This document shows, piece by piece, positions 42,698 to 50,946 of a stretch of 53,424 bases of DNA (its first letter is position 1; the number at the start of each line of letters is the position of its first letter). Location: the NCBI GenBank assembly GCA_027487675.1, contig JAIYDD010000077.1, positions 1 to 53,424 of the forward strand. The letters are read 5' to 3'. A program made the position numbers and the translations under genes. This stretch comes from Acetobacteraceae bacterium. Lineage in GTDB: Bacteria; Pseudomonadota; Alphaproteobacteria; Acetobacterales; Acetobacteraceae. The notes beneath the pieces are model-generated. The model was not told the DNA's origin. It searched no databases and saw nothing but the letters and a program-made list of their open reading frames with translations.

Positions 42698-43624
42698 TCA
42701 CCGCCCGGTCAGGAAATCCAGCACCGGCGGCAGCGTGCCCGCCGGGTCTTCCTCCTGCGGGACATGGCCGATGTTCGGGAAGACCACCAGCCGCGACTCG
42801 CGCAGCGCGCGCTGGTAGTCGGCCGCGTTGGTCGCCGGCACCATGCCGTCTCGCTCGCCCCAGACCAGCAGCACCGGCGCGGTGATGCGGGCCAGCAGCG
42901 GCTCCGGCGGCACCAGCACATGCGCGCCCATGCGGTCCAGCACCGCGCGGCGCACGCCGGGCGCCAGCAGCATGTCGGCGTAGCGATCGAGCGCCGCCTC
43001 CGTCATGCGCGACGGGTCGGCATAGGCCGCGGCCAGCGTCTGCCGCAGCAGGGCGCGCGGCAACACATAGGGCAGCAGCCGCGCCATCAGCGGCACGCGC
43101 GGCGCGCGGCCATAGGTCAGCCCCGGGCTGGCATAGCCATCGGGCGCCATCAGCACGAGCTTCGCGACGCGGTCGGGATGCGCCGCCGCGAAGGCCCAGG
43201 CGATGCGCCCGCCCATCGATGTCCCGACCAGGCTGGCCCGGGCGAGGCCGAGCCGGTCCATCAGCGCCGCGATCACCGCGATGCTGCGCGCGTCGGAATA
43301 GTCGCCGGTCGGGTCCGGCCCGGTCAGCCCGAAGCCCGGCAGGTCCAGCCGGATCACCCGCAGCGACGCCTCCATCCCCGCTGCCCAGTCGTCCCAGGTG
43401 TGCAGGCTGGCGCCGAAGCCGTGCAGCAGGATCACCGCCGGCGCCTCGCGCGGCCCGGTGTCGCGGATGTGCAGGCGCAGCCCCGCCACCTCCTCGAAGC
43501 GGCTGGGCGGGCCGGCCCAGCGCGCCTCCAGCGCCGTGCGCGGCTTGTCGGGCGTGTAGAGCACCGCCGCCGCCACCACGCCGAGGGCCAGCAGCACGCC
43601 GAGGACGATCAGGGTGATCCGCAT
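42698..43624 (-). CDS. Membrane-anchored alpha/beta hydrolase
   Basis: 308 residues with an N-terminal membrane helix (ITLIVLGVLLALGVVAAAVLY), so probably tethered to the inner membrane with its catalytic domain outside the cytoplasm. Oxyanion strand VILLHGFGASLHTWDDW, nucleophile elbow VGTSMGGRIAW, acid strand PVLLVWGERDGMVP and the His motif FPNIGHVPQEEDP complete a Ser-Asp-His triad. It is not the esterase-D type S-formylglutathione hydrolase despite being next to the formaldehyde dehydrogenase; it converges on that gene with a seven-base gap. Substrate unknown. Confidence 0.9.
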   Translation of the reverse strand: MRITLIVLGVLLALGVVAAAVLYTPDKPRTALEARWAGPPSRFEEVAGLRLHIRDTGPREAPAVILLHGFGASLHTWDDWAAGMEASLRVIRLDLPGFGLTGPDPTGDYSDARSIAVIAALMDRLGLARASLVGTSMGGRIAWAFAAAHPDRVAKLVLMAPDGYASPGLTYGRAPRVPLMARLLPYVLPRALLRQTLAAAYADPSRMTEAALDRYADMLLAPGVRRAVLDRMGAHVLVPPEPLLARITAPVLLVWGERDGMVPATNAADYQRALRESRLVVFPNIGHVPQEEDPAGTLPPVLDFLTGR

Positions 43625-43681
43625 GCCCGTGCTTCCGGCCCCGGGCGGCGCGCGTCAACCGCTTGATGTCGGCGACCGGCC

Positions 43682-43710
43682 TTGATTTTCAGAAATTCCT
43701 GAAATATCTG
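43682..43710 (+). promoter_or_regulatory. Promoter with palindromic operator in the spacer, upstream of the GbsR-type gene
   Basis: TTGATT (43682-43687), 17-base spacer, TATCTG (43705-43710). The spacer is almost exactly an 18-base AT-rich palindrome, TTTCAGAAATTCCTGAAA (43687-43704, 8 of 9 pairs). This is the most AT-rich spot of the neighbourhood and is presumed to be the operator of the adjacent regulator. Initiation seven bases after the -10 would fall on the ATG at 43717, suggesting a leaderless mRNA. Confidence 0.6.
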
Positions 43711-43716
43711 TTGGGC

Positions 43717-44289
43717 ATGAACCTTCCCCCCCTGGTACAGGCCTTCGTGCTGCACTTCGGCGAGATGGGCAGCCGCTGGGGCATCAACCGCACCGTCGGG
43801 CAGATCTACGCCCTGCTCTATGTCGCGCCGGCGCCGCTGAACGCCGACCAGATCGTGGAGGGGCTGGGCGTCTCCCGCTCCAACGTCTCCATGGGCCTGC
43901 GCGAATTGCAGGCCTGGGGCCTGGCCGTCCCGAAGCATGTCCCGGACGACCGCCGCGACCACTTCACCACCCCCGCCGATGCCTGGGAGATCCTGCGCAT
44001 CCTGGCCGAGGAGCGGAAGAAGCGCGAAGTCGACCCCACCCTCTCCGTGCTCCGCGAACTCCTCATGCAGGCCCCCGCCAGCGAGGCCGAACGCCACGCC
44101 CAGGCCCGCATGGCGGAGATGCACGGCCTGATCGAACAGCTCACCACCTGGTACGACGACGTCAAGCGCCTGGAAACCGAGCGGCTGGCACAGTTGCTGG
44201 CGCTCGGCTCGCGCGTCGCGCGCCTGGTGGAGGTCACGGACAAGGTCGTCTCGCTCGGCCGGTCCCGCAAGAAGAAGGACGGCCCCTGA
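43717..44289 (+). CDS. GbsR/MarR-type transcriptional regulator
   Basis: 190 residues from the ATG at 43717; an in-frame ATG at 43666 would put the promoter and operator inside the coding region, and the codons between (GAT TTT CAG AAA TTC ... TAT) are unlike the genome's GC-ending codon use. Homology begins MNLPPLVQAFVLHFGEMG, SRWGINRTVGQIYALLYVAP, typical of GbsR-like winged-helix regulators, then ADQIVEGLGVSRSNVSMGLRELQ as the DNA-binding helix pair. The C-terminal half (LETERLAQLLALG) is helical. The cydA gene starts on its last base, so it almost certainly controls cytochrome bd and itself. Confidence 0.88.
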   Translation: MNLPPLVQAFVLHFGEMGSRWGINRTVGQIYALLYVAPAPLNADQIVEGLGVSRSNVSMGLRELQAWGLAVPKHVPDDRRDHFTTPADAWEILRILAEERKKREVDPTLSVLRELLMQAPASEAERHAQARMAEMHGLIEQLTTWYDDVKRLETERLAQLLALGSRVARLVEVTDKVVSLGRSRKKKDGP

Positions 44290-45650
44290 TGGACGCGCTG
44301 CTGCTCGCCCGGATCCAGTTCGCGGCGAACATCTCCTTCCACATCCTGTTCCCGACCATCACCATTGCGCTCGGCTGGGTGCTGCTGTTCTTCAAGCTGC
44401 GCTTCAACGCGACGCGCAACGAGGCGTGGATGGACGCCTACCGCTTCTGGGTGAAGGTCTTCGCCCTGTCTTTCGCGCTCGGCGTCGTCTCCGGCATCAC
44501 CATGAGCTTCCAGTTCGGCACCAACTGGCCGGGCTTCATGGAGAAGGTCGGCAACGTGGCGGGGCCCCTGCTGGCCTATGAGGTGCTGACCGCCTTCTTC
44601 CTGGAAGCCACCTTCCTCGGCATCATGCTGTTCGGTTTCCGCCGCGTGCCGAACTGGGTCCACACCACCGCGACCGTGCTGGTCGCCTTCGGCACGACGA
44701 TGAGCGCCTTCTGGATCCTGGTGCTCAACAGCTGGATGCACACCCCGGCGGGGCACGAGCTGCGCGACGGCATCGTCCACGCCGTCGACTGGTTCGCCAT
44801 CGTGTTCAACCCCTCGCTGCCCTATCGCCTGGCGCATATGCTGATCGCCTCCGGCCTGACCTGCGCCTTCCTGATCGCGGGCCTCTCGGCCTGGCGCTGG
44901 CTGCGCGGCGATCGCGGCGATGCGGTGCGCGTCGCGCTGCGCACCGGTGTCGTGATGGCCGCCGTGCTGGCGCCGACGCAGCTGGTGGTGGGCGACATGC
45001 ACGGCCTCAACACGCTGGAACACCAGCCCGCCAAGGTCGCGGCCATGGAGGGCAATTGGGAAACCCGCGGCCACGTCCCCCTGGTGCTGTTCGCCATTCC
45101 CGACGAGGCCGCGCGCACCAACCATTTCGAGATCGCCATTCCCTCCGGCGCCAGCCTGATCCTGACGCACCGCGCCGATGGCGTGGTGCCCGGCCTCAAC
45201 GAATTCGAGGGCAAGCACCCGCCCGTCGCCCCGGTCTTCTACGCCTTCCGCATCATGGTCGGCACGGGCATGCTGATGATCGCCATGGGCCTCGCCGGCG
45301 CCTTCTTCCTGTGGCGCCGCGGCGAGCTGCCGAGGCTGTTGCTGCGCGGCTTCGCGGTGATGACCTTCGCCGGCTGGGTCGCGACGCTGGCCGGCTGGTA
45401 CGTGACCGAGATCGGCCGCCAGCCCTGGCTCGTCACCGGCGTGCTGACCACGGCGGATGCGGTCGGCCCGGTGCCGGCGGGCAGCGTCGGCACCACGCTG
45501 GCGATGTACCTCATCATCTACGCGCTGCTGCTGGCGGCCTATGTCGGCACGCTCTACCGCCTTGCCGCCAAGGGCAAGGTGGCGGAGGCCGTGCCCGGCA
45601 ACCAGCCCGTCCCGCCCACCGGCGGCGGCCCGCTGCCGCAGGGGGCGTGA
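44289..45650 (+). CDS. cydA: Cytochrome bd-type ubiquinol oxidase subunit I (CioA/CydA)
   Basis: 453 residues, TGATG overlap with the regulator. Inner-membrane quinol:O2 oxidoreductase subunit carrying hemes. N-terminal RIQFAANISFHILFPT with H18, the first heme-ligand histidine; H183 in PYRLAHMLIA is the b558-type ligand. Conserved GVVSGITMSFQFGTNWP, TTMSAFWILVLNSWMHTP and GWYVTEIGRQPW are present. It is shorter than E. coli CydA (522) because the Q-loop lacks the long C-terminal insert. This places it in the cyanide-insensitive oxidase (CIO) short-loop group common in alphaproteobacteria. No cydX-like or cydDC genes are seen nearby. Confidence 0.96.
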   Translation: MDALLLARIQFAANISFHILFPTITIALGWVLLFFKLRFNATRNEAWMDAYRFWVKVFALSFALGVVSGITMSFQFGTNWPGFMEKVGNVAGPLLAYEVLTAFFLEATFLGIMLFGFRRVPNWVHTTATVLVAFGTTMSAFWILVLNSWMHTPAGHELRDGIVHAVDWFAIVFNPSLPYRLAHMLIASGLTCAFLIAGLSAWRWLRGDRGDAVRVALRTGVVMAAVLAPTQLVVGDMHGLNTLEHQPAKVAAMEGNWETRGHVPLVLFAIPDEAARTNHFEIAIPSGASLILTHRADGVVPGLNEFEGKHPPVAPVFYAFRIMVGTGMLMIAMGLAGAFFLWRRGELPRLLLRGFAVMTFAGWVATLAGWYVTEIGRQPWLVTGVLTTADAVGPVPAGSVGTTLAMYLIIYALLLAAYVGTLYRLAAKGKVAEAVPGNQPVPPTGGGPLPQGA

Positions 45651-45657
45651 CGTCGCC

Positions 45658-46671
45658 ATGACCCCCTTCCTCTCGCCCGATGCGCTGGCGCTGACCTTCG
45701 CGGCGCTGATGGCGGCCTCCATCCTCGCCTATGTCGTGCTGGACGGCTTCGACCTCGGCGTCGGGCTGCTGCTGCCCACCACGGCCGACGTCGCGCAGCG
45801 CGACCGCATGGTCGCCTCGATCGGCCCCTTCTGGGACGCGAACGAGACCTGGCTGGTGCTCGGCGTCGGGCTGCTGCTGGTGGCCTTCCCCGTCGCGCAT
45901 GGCATGGTGCTGACCGCGCTCTACATGCCGGTGGCGCTGATGCTGGTCGGGCTGATCCTGCGCGGCGTCGCCTTCGAATTCCGCGCCAAGGCCGCCGGCC
46001 CGCTCGACAAGCGGCGCTGGGACGCGGCCTTTGCCGGCGGCTCCGCGCTCGCGGCGCTGACCCAGGGCTGGATGCTCGGCCGCTACGTGCTGGGCTTCGA
46101 CCCTTCCGCCGGCGCGCTGCTCTTCGCCGCGCTGTCGGCCATGGGCGTCGCCGGCGCCTACGCCTTCATCGGCGCCTGCTGGCTGATCTGGCGCACCGAG
46201 GGCGATCTGCAGAAGCAGGCCGTCGCCTGGGCACGGCGCACCCTCTGGGTGGTCGGGCTCGGCATCGTCGGCGTCTCGCTCGCCACCCCGCTCGCCTCGC
46301 CGCGCATCCTGGCCCGCTGGTTCGAGATGCCGAACCTGCTGCTGCTCGCCCCCCTGCCGCTGGCCACCACCGCGCTGGTGATCGGCCTGCACGCGCTGCT
46401 GAAGCACATGCCACTCCCCGGCGACGCGCTGAAGCGCGTGCCCTTCTGGGCCGCCGTCGCGCTGTTCTGCCTCAGCTTCGCCGGCCTCGCCTGGTCCTTC
46501 TTCCCCTACATCGTGCCGGAGCAGCTGACCCTGTTCCAGGCCGCCAGCGCGCCGGAAAGCCTGACCATCATCCTGGTCGGCGCGCTCTTCGTGCTGCCGG
46601 TGATCCTCGCCTACACCGTGCTGGCCTGGCGCATCTTCGGCGGCAAGGCGATGGATCTCCGCTACGACTGA
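45658..46671 (+). CDS. cydB: Cytochrome bd-type ubiquinol oxidase subunit II (CioB/CydB)
   Basis: 337 residues, starting seven bases after cydA. About eight to nine transmembrane helices. N-terminal ASILAYVVLDGFDLGVGLLLP carries the signature LDGFDLGVG. PFWDANETWLVLGVGLLLVAFP is the second hallmark, followed by GVAFEFRAKA and QGWMLGRYVLGF. The C-terminus ends with the pattern ILAYTVLAWRIFGGKA. It stabilises the heme-bearing subunit I. End of the regulator-cydA-cydB unit; a GC-rich hairpin follows before the convergent Bug gene. Confidence 0.95.
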   Translation: MTPFLSPDALALTFAALMAASILAYVVLDGFDLGVGLLLPTTADVAQRDRMVASIGPFWDANETWLVLGVGLLLVAFPVAHGMVLTALYMPVALMLVGLILRGVAFEFRAKAAGPLDKRRWDAAFAGGSALAALTQGWMLGRYVLGFDPSAGALLFAALSAMGVAGAYAFIGACWLIWRTEGDLQKQAVAWARRTLWVVGLGIVGVSLATPLASPRILARWFEMPNLLLLAPLPLATTALVIGLHALLKHMPLPGDALKRVPFWAAVALFCLSFAGLAWSFFPYIVPEQLTLFQAASAPESLTIILVGALFVLPVILAYTVLAWRIFGGKAMDLRYD

Positions 46672-46746
46672 GGCGCCCCGATGACCGCAGGGCCGGTAGG
46701 CCCGGGGGTCCGAATTGGGTCGCCCAAGACACGACGCGCGGCGGCG

Positions 46747-46767
46747 CGGACCGGCTCGCCCGGTCCG
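46747..46767. terminator. Hairpin between convergent cydB and Bug receptor genes
   Basis: Perfect 8-bp arms CGGACCGG and CCGGTCCG with loop CTCGC, in the 109-base convergent gap and 14 bases from the end of the minus-strand gene. No T-run. Confidence 0.5.
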
Positions 46768-46780
46768 AGCCGCCCAGCGA

Positions 46781-47794
46781 TCACGTCTCCGGCTGGAACC
46801 CGCTCTCGCGCACCACCTGCCCCCAGCGGTCGCGCTCGCGCCGGATGCGCGCGGCGAACTCCTCCGGCCCGTCGATCGTCGCCAAAAATTCCAGCCGGTC
46901 GAGCGCCGAGCGCACCTCCTCCGTCCGCGCCGCGGCCGCCACCGCCTGGTGCAGCGCGCCCACCACCGGCGCCGGCGTGCGGGCCGGCAGGAACAGCCCC
47001 ATCCACTCGCTGATCGTCAGCTGCGGGAAGCCCGCCTCGGCCAGCGTCGGCACATCCGGCAGCCGCGCCAGCCGCTCGCGCGAGGAGACCGCCAGCACCC
47101 GCAGCCCCTGGCCGTGGTGGGGCACCACGTCCGACAGCACCGCGATCACCAGCGGGATCCGCGCCCCCAGCGCGTCCTGCACCGCCGGCGCCGCGCCGCG
47201 ATAGGGCACATGGCTCAGCCGCGCGCCGACGGCCCGGCCGATCATGTCGCCGACGAAATGCGGCCCCGAGCCCGCGCCCGGCGAGCCATAGGCCACCTCG
47301 GTCGTCTGTGCCCGCAGCCACGCGACGAACTGGTCGAAGCTCCGTGCCGGATGGCTGGCCGGCACCGCGACGCCGAAGCCGAAGTCGCACAGCGTGCAGA
47401 CCGGGATGAAGTCGGCCAGCGCGTCGTAGCGGACCTCGCGGGGGAAGATGTGCGGCTGCAGGATCATCACGCTGGCCGGCGTCATCAGCAGGGTGGTGCC
47501 GTCCGGCTCCGCCGCCTGCACCGCCTGCACCGCCAGCCGCCCGGACGCGCCGGCGCGGTTGTCCACCAGGGCCGAGGGCGCATAGCCCGGCCGCAGCCGG
47601 TCCGCATAGAGCCGCGCCACCAGGTCCGTCGGCCCGCCGGCGGCGAAGCCCACCAGCACGCGCGCCGGCCGCGGCACCGCCTGGCCGCGCGCGGTGCCGG
47701 GCAGCCCCGCCGCCAGCCCCGCCGCGCCCAGCCCCAGCGCCCCGCGCCGCCCGATCGCCGCGCCCGGCGCCGCAACGCCCCGCCATCCCGTCAT
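46781..47794 (-). CDS. Bug-family (TctC-type) substrate-binding protein, orphan receptor 1
   Basis: 337 residues from the ATG at 47794 (GGAGG nine bases upstream); upstream in-frame residues read AT-rich promoter DNA and are excluded. Tat-like signal: RRGALGLGAAGLAAGLPGTARGQA. Mature Bug domain: VLVGFAAGGPTDLVARLYADRL, VDNRAGASGRLAVQAV, TPASVMILQPHIFPREVRYD, GAGSGPHFVGDMIGRAVG, HVPYRGAAPAVQD, MGLFLPARTPAPVV, with the final ESGFQPET. Such periplasmic proteins bind carboxylates or amides. The TctA/TctB membrane subunits are absent from the window, as is frequent for this expanded family. Divergent from a second copy. Confidence 0.93.
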   Translation of the reverse strand: MTGWRGVAAPGAAIGRRGALGLGAAGLAAGLPGTARGQAVPRPARVLVGFAAGGPTDLVARLYADRLRPGYAPSALVDNRAGASGRLAVQAVQAAEPDGTTLLMTPASVMILQPHIFPREVRYDALADFIPVCTLCDFGFGVAVPASHPARSFDQFVAWLRAQTTEVAYGSPGAGSGPHFVGDMIGRAVGARLSHVPYRGAAPAVQDALGARIPLVIAVLSDVVPHHGQGLRVLAVSSRERLARLPDVPTLAEAGFPQLTISEWMGLFLPARTPAPVVGALHQAVAAAARTEEVRSALDRLEFLATIDGPEEFAARIRRERDRWGQVVRESGFQPET

Positions 47795-47828
47795 CCGAGG
47801 AGACCTCCCGCAGTGTTCGTTGCCACGA

Positions 47829-47849
47829 AAGTTATGCTCTATAATAATG
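47829..47849. promoter_or_regulatory. AT-rich promoter patch between divergent Bug genes
   Basis: A consensus TATAAT occurs at 47840-47845 on the plus strand inside GTTATGCTCTATAATAATG. A loosely matching -35 (TTCGTT, 47816-47821) lies 18 bases upstream. Minus-strand -10-like sequences (TATTAT) are in the same patch, so both receptor genes are probably transcribed from here. Shine-Dalgarno sequences lie at GGAGG on each side. Confidence 0.5.
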
Positions 47850-47898
47850 CAGCGCAAGGCGCGCCGGACACCGGCTCCGCCGCGGGAGGAGACCCACC

Positions 47899-48891
47899 AT
47901 GACCCACATCCCTGCCATCGGCCGCCGCGCCGCGCTGGCCTTCGGCGCCGCCGCGCTCGCCCTGCCGACGCTGCCGGCGCGCGCCCAGACCATCCAGCGC
48001 AATGCGCGGGTGGTCATCGGCTTCCCCGCCGGCGGCTCCTCCGACGTCGTCGCGCGGCTCTATGCCGAACGGCTGCGCGGCATCTACGCGCCGAACCTGA
48101 TCGTCGACGGCCGCGTCGGCGCCGCCGGCCGCATCGCCGTCGAGCATGTCCGCGACGCGGAGAAGGACGGCAGCACCTACCTGCAGACCCCGGCCTCCAT
48201 GCTCACCCTCCAGCCGCATGTCTTCCCGCGGGAGGTCCGCTACGACGCGCTGACCGACCTGATCCCGGTCAGCACCGTCTGCACCTTCCCCTTCGCGCTG
48301 GCGGTGCCGGCCAGCCACCCGGCGCGCACCTTCGACCAGTTCGTCGCCTGGCTGCGCGCCCAATCGGGAGAAATCCCCTTCGCCTCCCCGGCCGCCGGAT
48401 CGGCGCCGCATTTCCTGGGCGTGATCCTGGCGAACACGGTCGGCGTGCGGATGACGCACGTGCCCTATCGCGGCGCGGTGCCGGCGGTGCAGGACCTGAT
48501 CGCCGGGCGGCTGCCTTGCTTCGTCGGCGTGCTCGGCGACATCTCGCCCCAGCATGGCACGGGCGCGCGGATGCTGGCGGTGACGTCGGATGCGCGGAAC
48601 CCCCGCTACCCGGACGTGCCGACCTTCCGCGAGCTCGGCCACCCGAACCTGTCGAAGGACGAGTGGTTCGGCGCGCTGCTGCCCGCCGGCACGCCGGCCG
48701 CGGTGGTGCAGGGGCTGCACGCCGCCATCGCCCAGGTGGCCCGCCAGCCGGAGATGATCGCGGCGCTCGACCGGCTGGAATTCGCCGCCAACACCTCCGC
48801 CAGCCCCCAGGCCTTCGCCGACCGCATCCGGCAGGAGCGCGAGGAGTGGGGCCCGGTGGTGCGCGCCAGCGGCTTCCAGCCGGAGAACTGA
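47899..48891 (+). CDS. Bug-family (TctC-type) substrate-binding protein, orphan receptor 2
   Basis: 330 residues, RBS GGGAGGAG. Signal RRAALAFGAAALALPTLPARAQT with cleavage likely after ARA. Same landmarks as the divergent copy: VVIGFPAGGSSDVVARLYAERL, TPASMLTLQPHVFPREVRYDAL, VPASHPARTFDQFVAWLRAQ, HVPYRGAVPAVQDL and the closing ASGFQPEN. Long shared blocks show the two genes are an inverted duplication that has diverged moderately. No membrane subunits nearby. Ligand unknown; likely a dicarboxylate or related organic acid. Confidence 0.93.
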   Translation: MTHIPAIGRRAALAFGAAALALPTLPARAQTIQRNARVVIGFPAGGSSDVVARLYAERLRGIYAPNLIVDGRVGAAGRIAVEHVRDAEKDGSTYLQTPASMLTLQPHVFPREVRYDALTDLIPVSTVCTFPFALAVPASHPARTFDQFVAWLRAQSGEIPFASPAAGSAPHFLGVILANTVGVRMTHVPYRGAVPAVQDLIAGRLPCFVGVLGDISPQHGTGARMLAVTSDARNPRYPDVPTFRELGHPNLSKDEWFGALLPAGTPAAVVQGLHAAIAQVARQPEMIAALDRLEFAANTSASPQAFADRIRQEREEWGPVVRASGFQPEN

Positions 48892-49253
48892 GAGCCTCAC
48901 CCAGGACGGGCGCGGCGATGATCCGGCAAGGGATTTTTCGTCCTGGCCTGGGTCGCGGCGCTGCCGCGACGGCGCCGCCGATGCCGGTTGCATCGGCACG
49001 CCGGCTGACGCCGCCAGGGCGGAAAGGACCCGCCGGGTCGCGCCGCAGACTCTTTGGGTCACGCTCTGAGGCCGCGGCGGGCGCGCCGCCGCCATCGGGC
49101 TGACACAAGCGCCGCCCATCCTGCCTCCAGCGCCCGCCGCGCCCGGTACCGGCGGGCGGAAGATGCAGGATGGGGCCGGGCGCGGGGTTGCGCGCCCCCC
49201 TCGGCTGTGGCCAGGGTGCGGGGCCGGGTTCCGCCTCGCCCGGACGAGACGCG
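48892..49253. other. Gene-free interval between Bug receptor 2 and the GT39-like gene
   Basis: 362 bases. A hairpin GTCGCGG-CGCTG-CCGCGAC at 48952-48970 could terminate the receptor gene; ATTTTTCG lies just upstream of it. The remainder is GC-rich with several short inverted repeats and no convincing ORF, RNA or promoter. Confidence 0.4.
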
Positions 49254-50810
49254 ATGCCCGAAGCCCCGATCCAGACCCTGCCGAGCCGCATCACCCCCGC
49301 CTGGCGGCGCGACGCGCTGGCCATCCTGCTGCTCTGCCTCGCCGCGGTGGTGTTCCGCGCCACCTCCTTCGTCCCCGCCGTGGTCGACACGGATGAGGGC
49401 CTCTACATGGTGCAGGCGCGGGAATGGCTGTCCGGCGGCTGGCCGCTGGTCGCCGCCTGGGACATGCACCCGATCGGCGCGCCGGCGATGTTCGCGCTCG
49501 CCTTCCTGGTCTTCGGCGTATCCGTCGAGGCGGCGCGGCTGCTCGGCCTGGTCTGCGTCGCGGCGACCATGGTCGCGCTCTATTCCGCCGCCCGCGCGGT
49601 CGGCGCGCCGCGGCGCGTCGGGCTGGGCGCGGGGGTGGTCTATGGCGCGCAATCCGTGCTGCTCGGCGGGCTCTGCACCAACACGGAAATCCTGATCGCC
49701 CCCTTCATCGCCGGCGCCATGGCGATCGGCATGCGGGGCACGGCGCGCGCGCTCGGCCCGGCACCGCAGGCCCCGGGCTGGGGCGCGCTGGTGGCGATGG
49801 GTCTGCTGGTCGGGCCGGCGCTGCTGGTCAAGCAGGTGGTGGTGCCGGAAGGCTGCCTCGCCTTCGCGCTGCTGACCTTCCCGGCGCTCGTCCGCGGCCT
49901 GCTGCCCTGGCGGCGCTTCCTGGCGATGGCGGCGGCCTATGCCGCGCTCTGCGCCGGGCCCTTCGTGCTGGCGGGGCTGGTCTACTGGGCGCAGGGCTGG
50001 CTCGACCACTACATCGACGGCTCGCTGATGGCGCCCTTCCGCTATGCGCTGGAGCGCATCCCGCATGACGAGGCGGCGCGGCGCATCGGCGCGGCGGCAG
50101 TGCTGCTGGGCTTGCCCTTCGCGGCGATGGCGCTGGCGCTGCTGCGCTGGCGGCCGCGCGGGGCGGCGGGCGGGCCGGGCCTGCTGGCGGGGCTGGCGCT
50201 GGCGTGGTTCGTCGTCACCTCGCTGGCGATCGCGGCGCCGGGCTTCTACTTCGCCCACTACTTCCTGATCTGGATGCCGCCGCTGTCGCTGCTGGCGGCG
50301 CTGGGCGCCTGGCAGCTGGCGGCGCTGCTGGCGCGGGCGGAGACGCAGCGCGCCGCCTTCGCGGTCGCCATCGGCGCCATCGCCGCCAGCGCCTGGGGGG
50401 TGGAGCTGCACCACAGGCTGGAGCGCGGCCCCGGCCTGATGCATCGCGACCCGGTGCGGGAGGTCTCGGCGGCGGTCGCCGCCGCCGCCGGCCCGGGCGG
50501 CGATGCGCTGATCGCGAACTACCACCCCTCGGTCTACGTGATCTCCGGCGCCCGCCTCGCCACGCGCTTTCCCTTCCCCGCCCACCTGACCGGCGTGTTC
50601 GAGGAGCTGTCGGACACCGACACCCAGGCCGAGCTGGACCGCGTGCTGGCGGCGCGCCCGCGGGTGATCGTGGTGGACCGCGGCTGGATGCACACGATGC
50701 GCCCCTCGGCGGCGGCGCAGGTGGAGGCGGCGGTGGCCGCCGGCTACGAGCTGCACGCCAGCATCGCCGAGTATCGCGGCCCGGTGCACGTCTACCGCGC
50801 GCGCGACTGA
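49254..50810 (+). CDS. Polytopic glycosyltransferase, GT39/ArnT-like (PMT_2)
   Basis: 518 residues from the ATG at 49254; an upstream in-frame start at 49170 would add a Gly/Pro-rich stretch without helix. About ten to twelve transmembrane helices start at LAILLLCLAAVVFRATSFV. The first periplasmic loop holds the acidic catalytic-type motif VVDTDEGLYMVQAREWL with D-x-D-E, followed by GGWPLVAAWDMHPIGAPAMFAL. This is the layout of GT-C enzymes that move a sugar from polyprenyl phosphate to lipid or protein. The C-terminal soluble domain has LIANYHPSVYVISGARLATRFPF with the PxxYxxSG pattern of this group. Monocistronic by spacing. Confidence 0.87.
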   Translation: MPEAPIQTLPSRITPAWRRDALAILLLCLAAVVFRATSFVPAVVDTDEGLYMVQAREWLSGGWPLVAAWDMHPIGAPAMFALAFLVFGVSVEAARLLGLVCVAATMVALYSAARAVGAPRRVGLGAGVVYGAQSVLLGGLCTNTEILIAPFIAGAMAIGMRGTARALGPAPQAPGWGALVAMGLLVGPALLVKQVVVPEGCLAFALLTFPALVRGLLPWRRFLAMAAAYAALCAGPFVLAGLVYWAQGWLDHYIDGSLMAPFRYALERIPHDEAARRIGAAAVLLGLPFAAMALALLRWRPRGAAGGPGLLAGLALAWFVVTSLAIAAPGFYFAHYFLIWMPPLSLLAALGAWQLAALLARAETQRAAFAVAIGAIAASAWGVELHHRLERGPGLMHRDPVREVSAAVAAAAGPGGDALIANYHPSVYVISGARLATRFPFPAHLTGVFEELSDTDTQAELDRVLAARPRVIVVDRGWMHTMRPSAAAQVEAAVAAGYELHASIAEYRGPVHVYRARD

Positions 50811-50946
50811 TGCCGGCCGGCGCGGATGCCGAGGCATCCATGGCCACCCCGCAACGCAGGGCGCCGGAACCCGCCGGCCTGGATTCGCCGCATGGGCGGC
50901 GGCGGTCCGGCCGCCATCGGATGGGGAGCGGGGGCCGGCCCCCATG

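Noticed and set aside
42698-43624. S-formylglutathione hydrolase next to frmA
   Set aside because: The alpha/beta hydrolase has an N-terminal membrane anchor and lacks esterase-D features, and it converges on rather than follows frmA.
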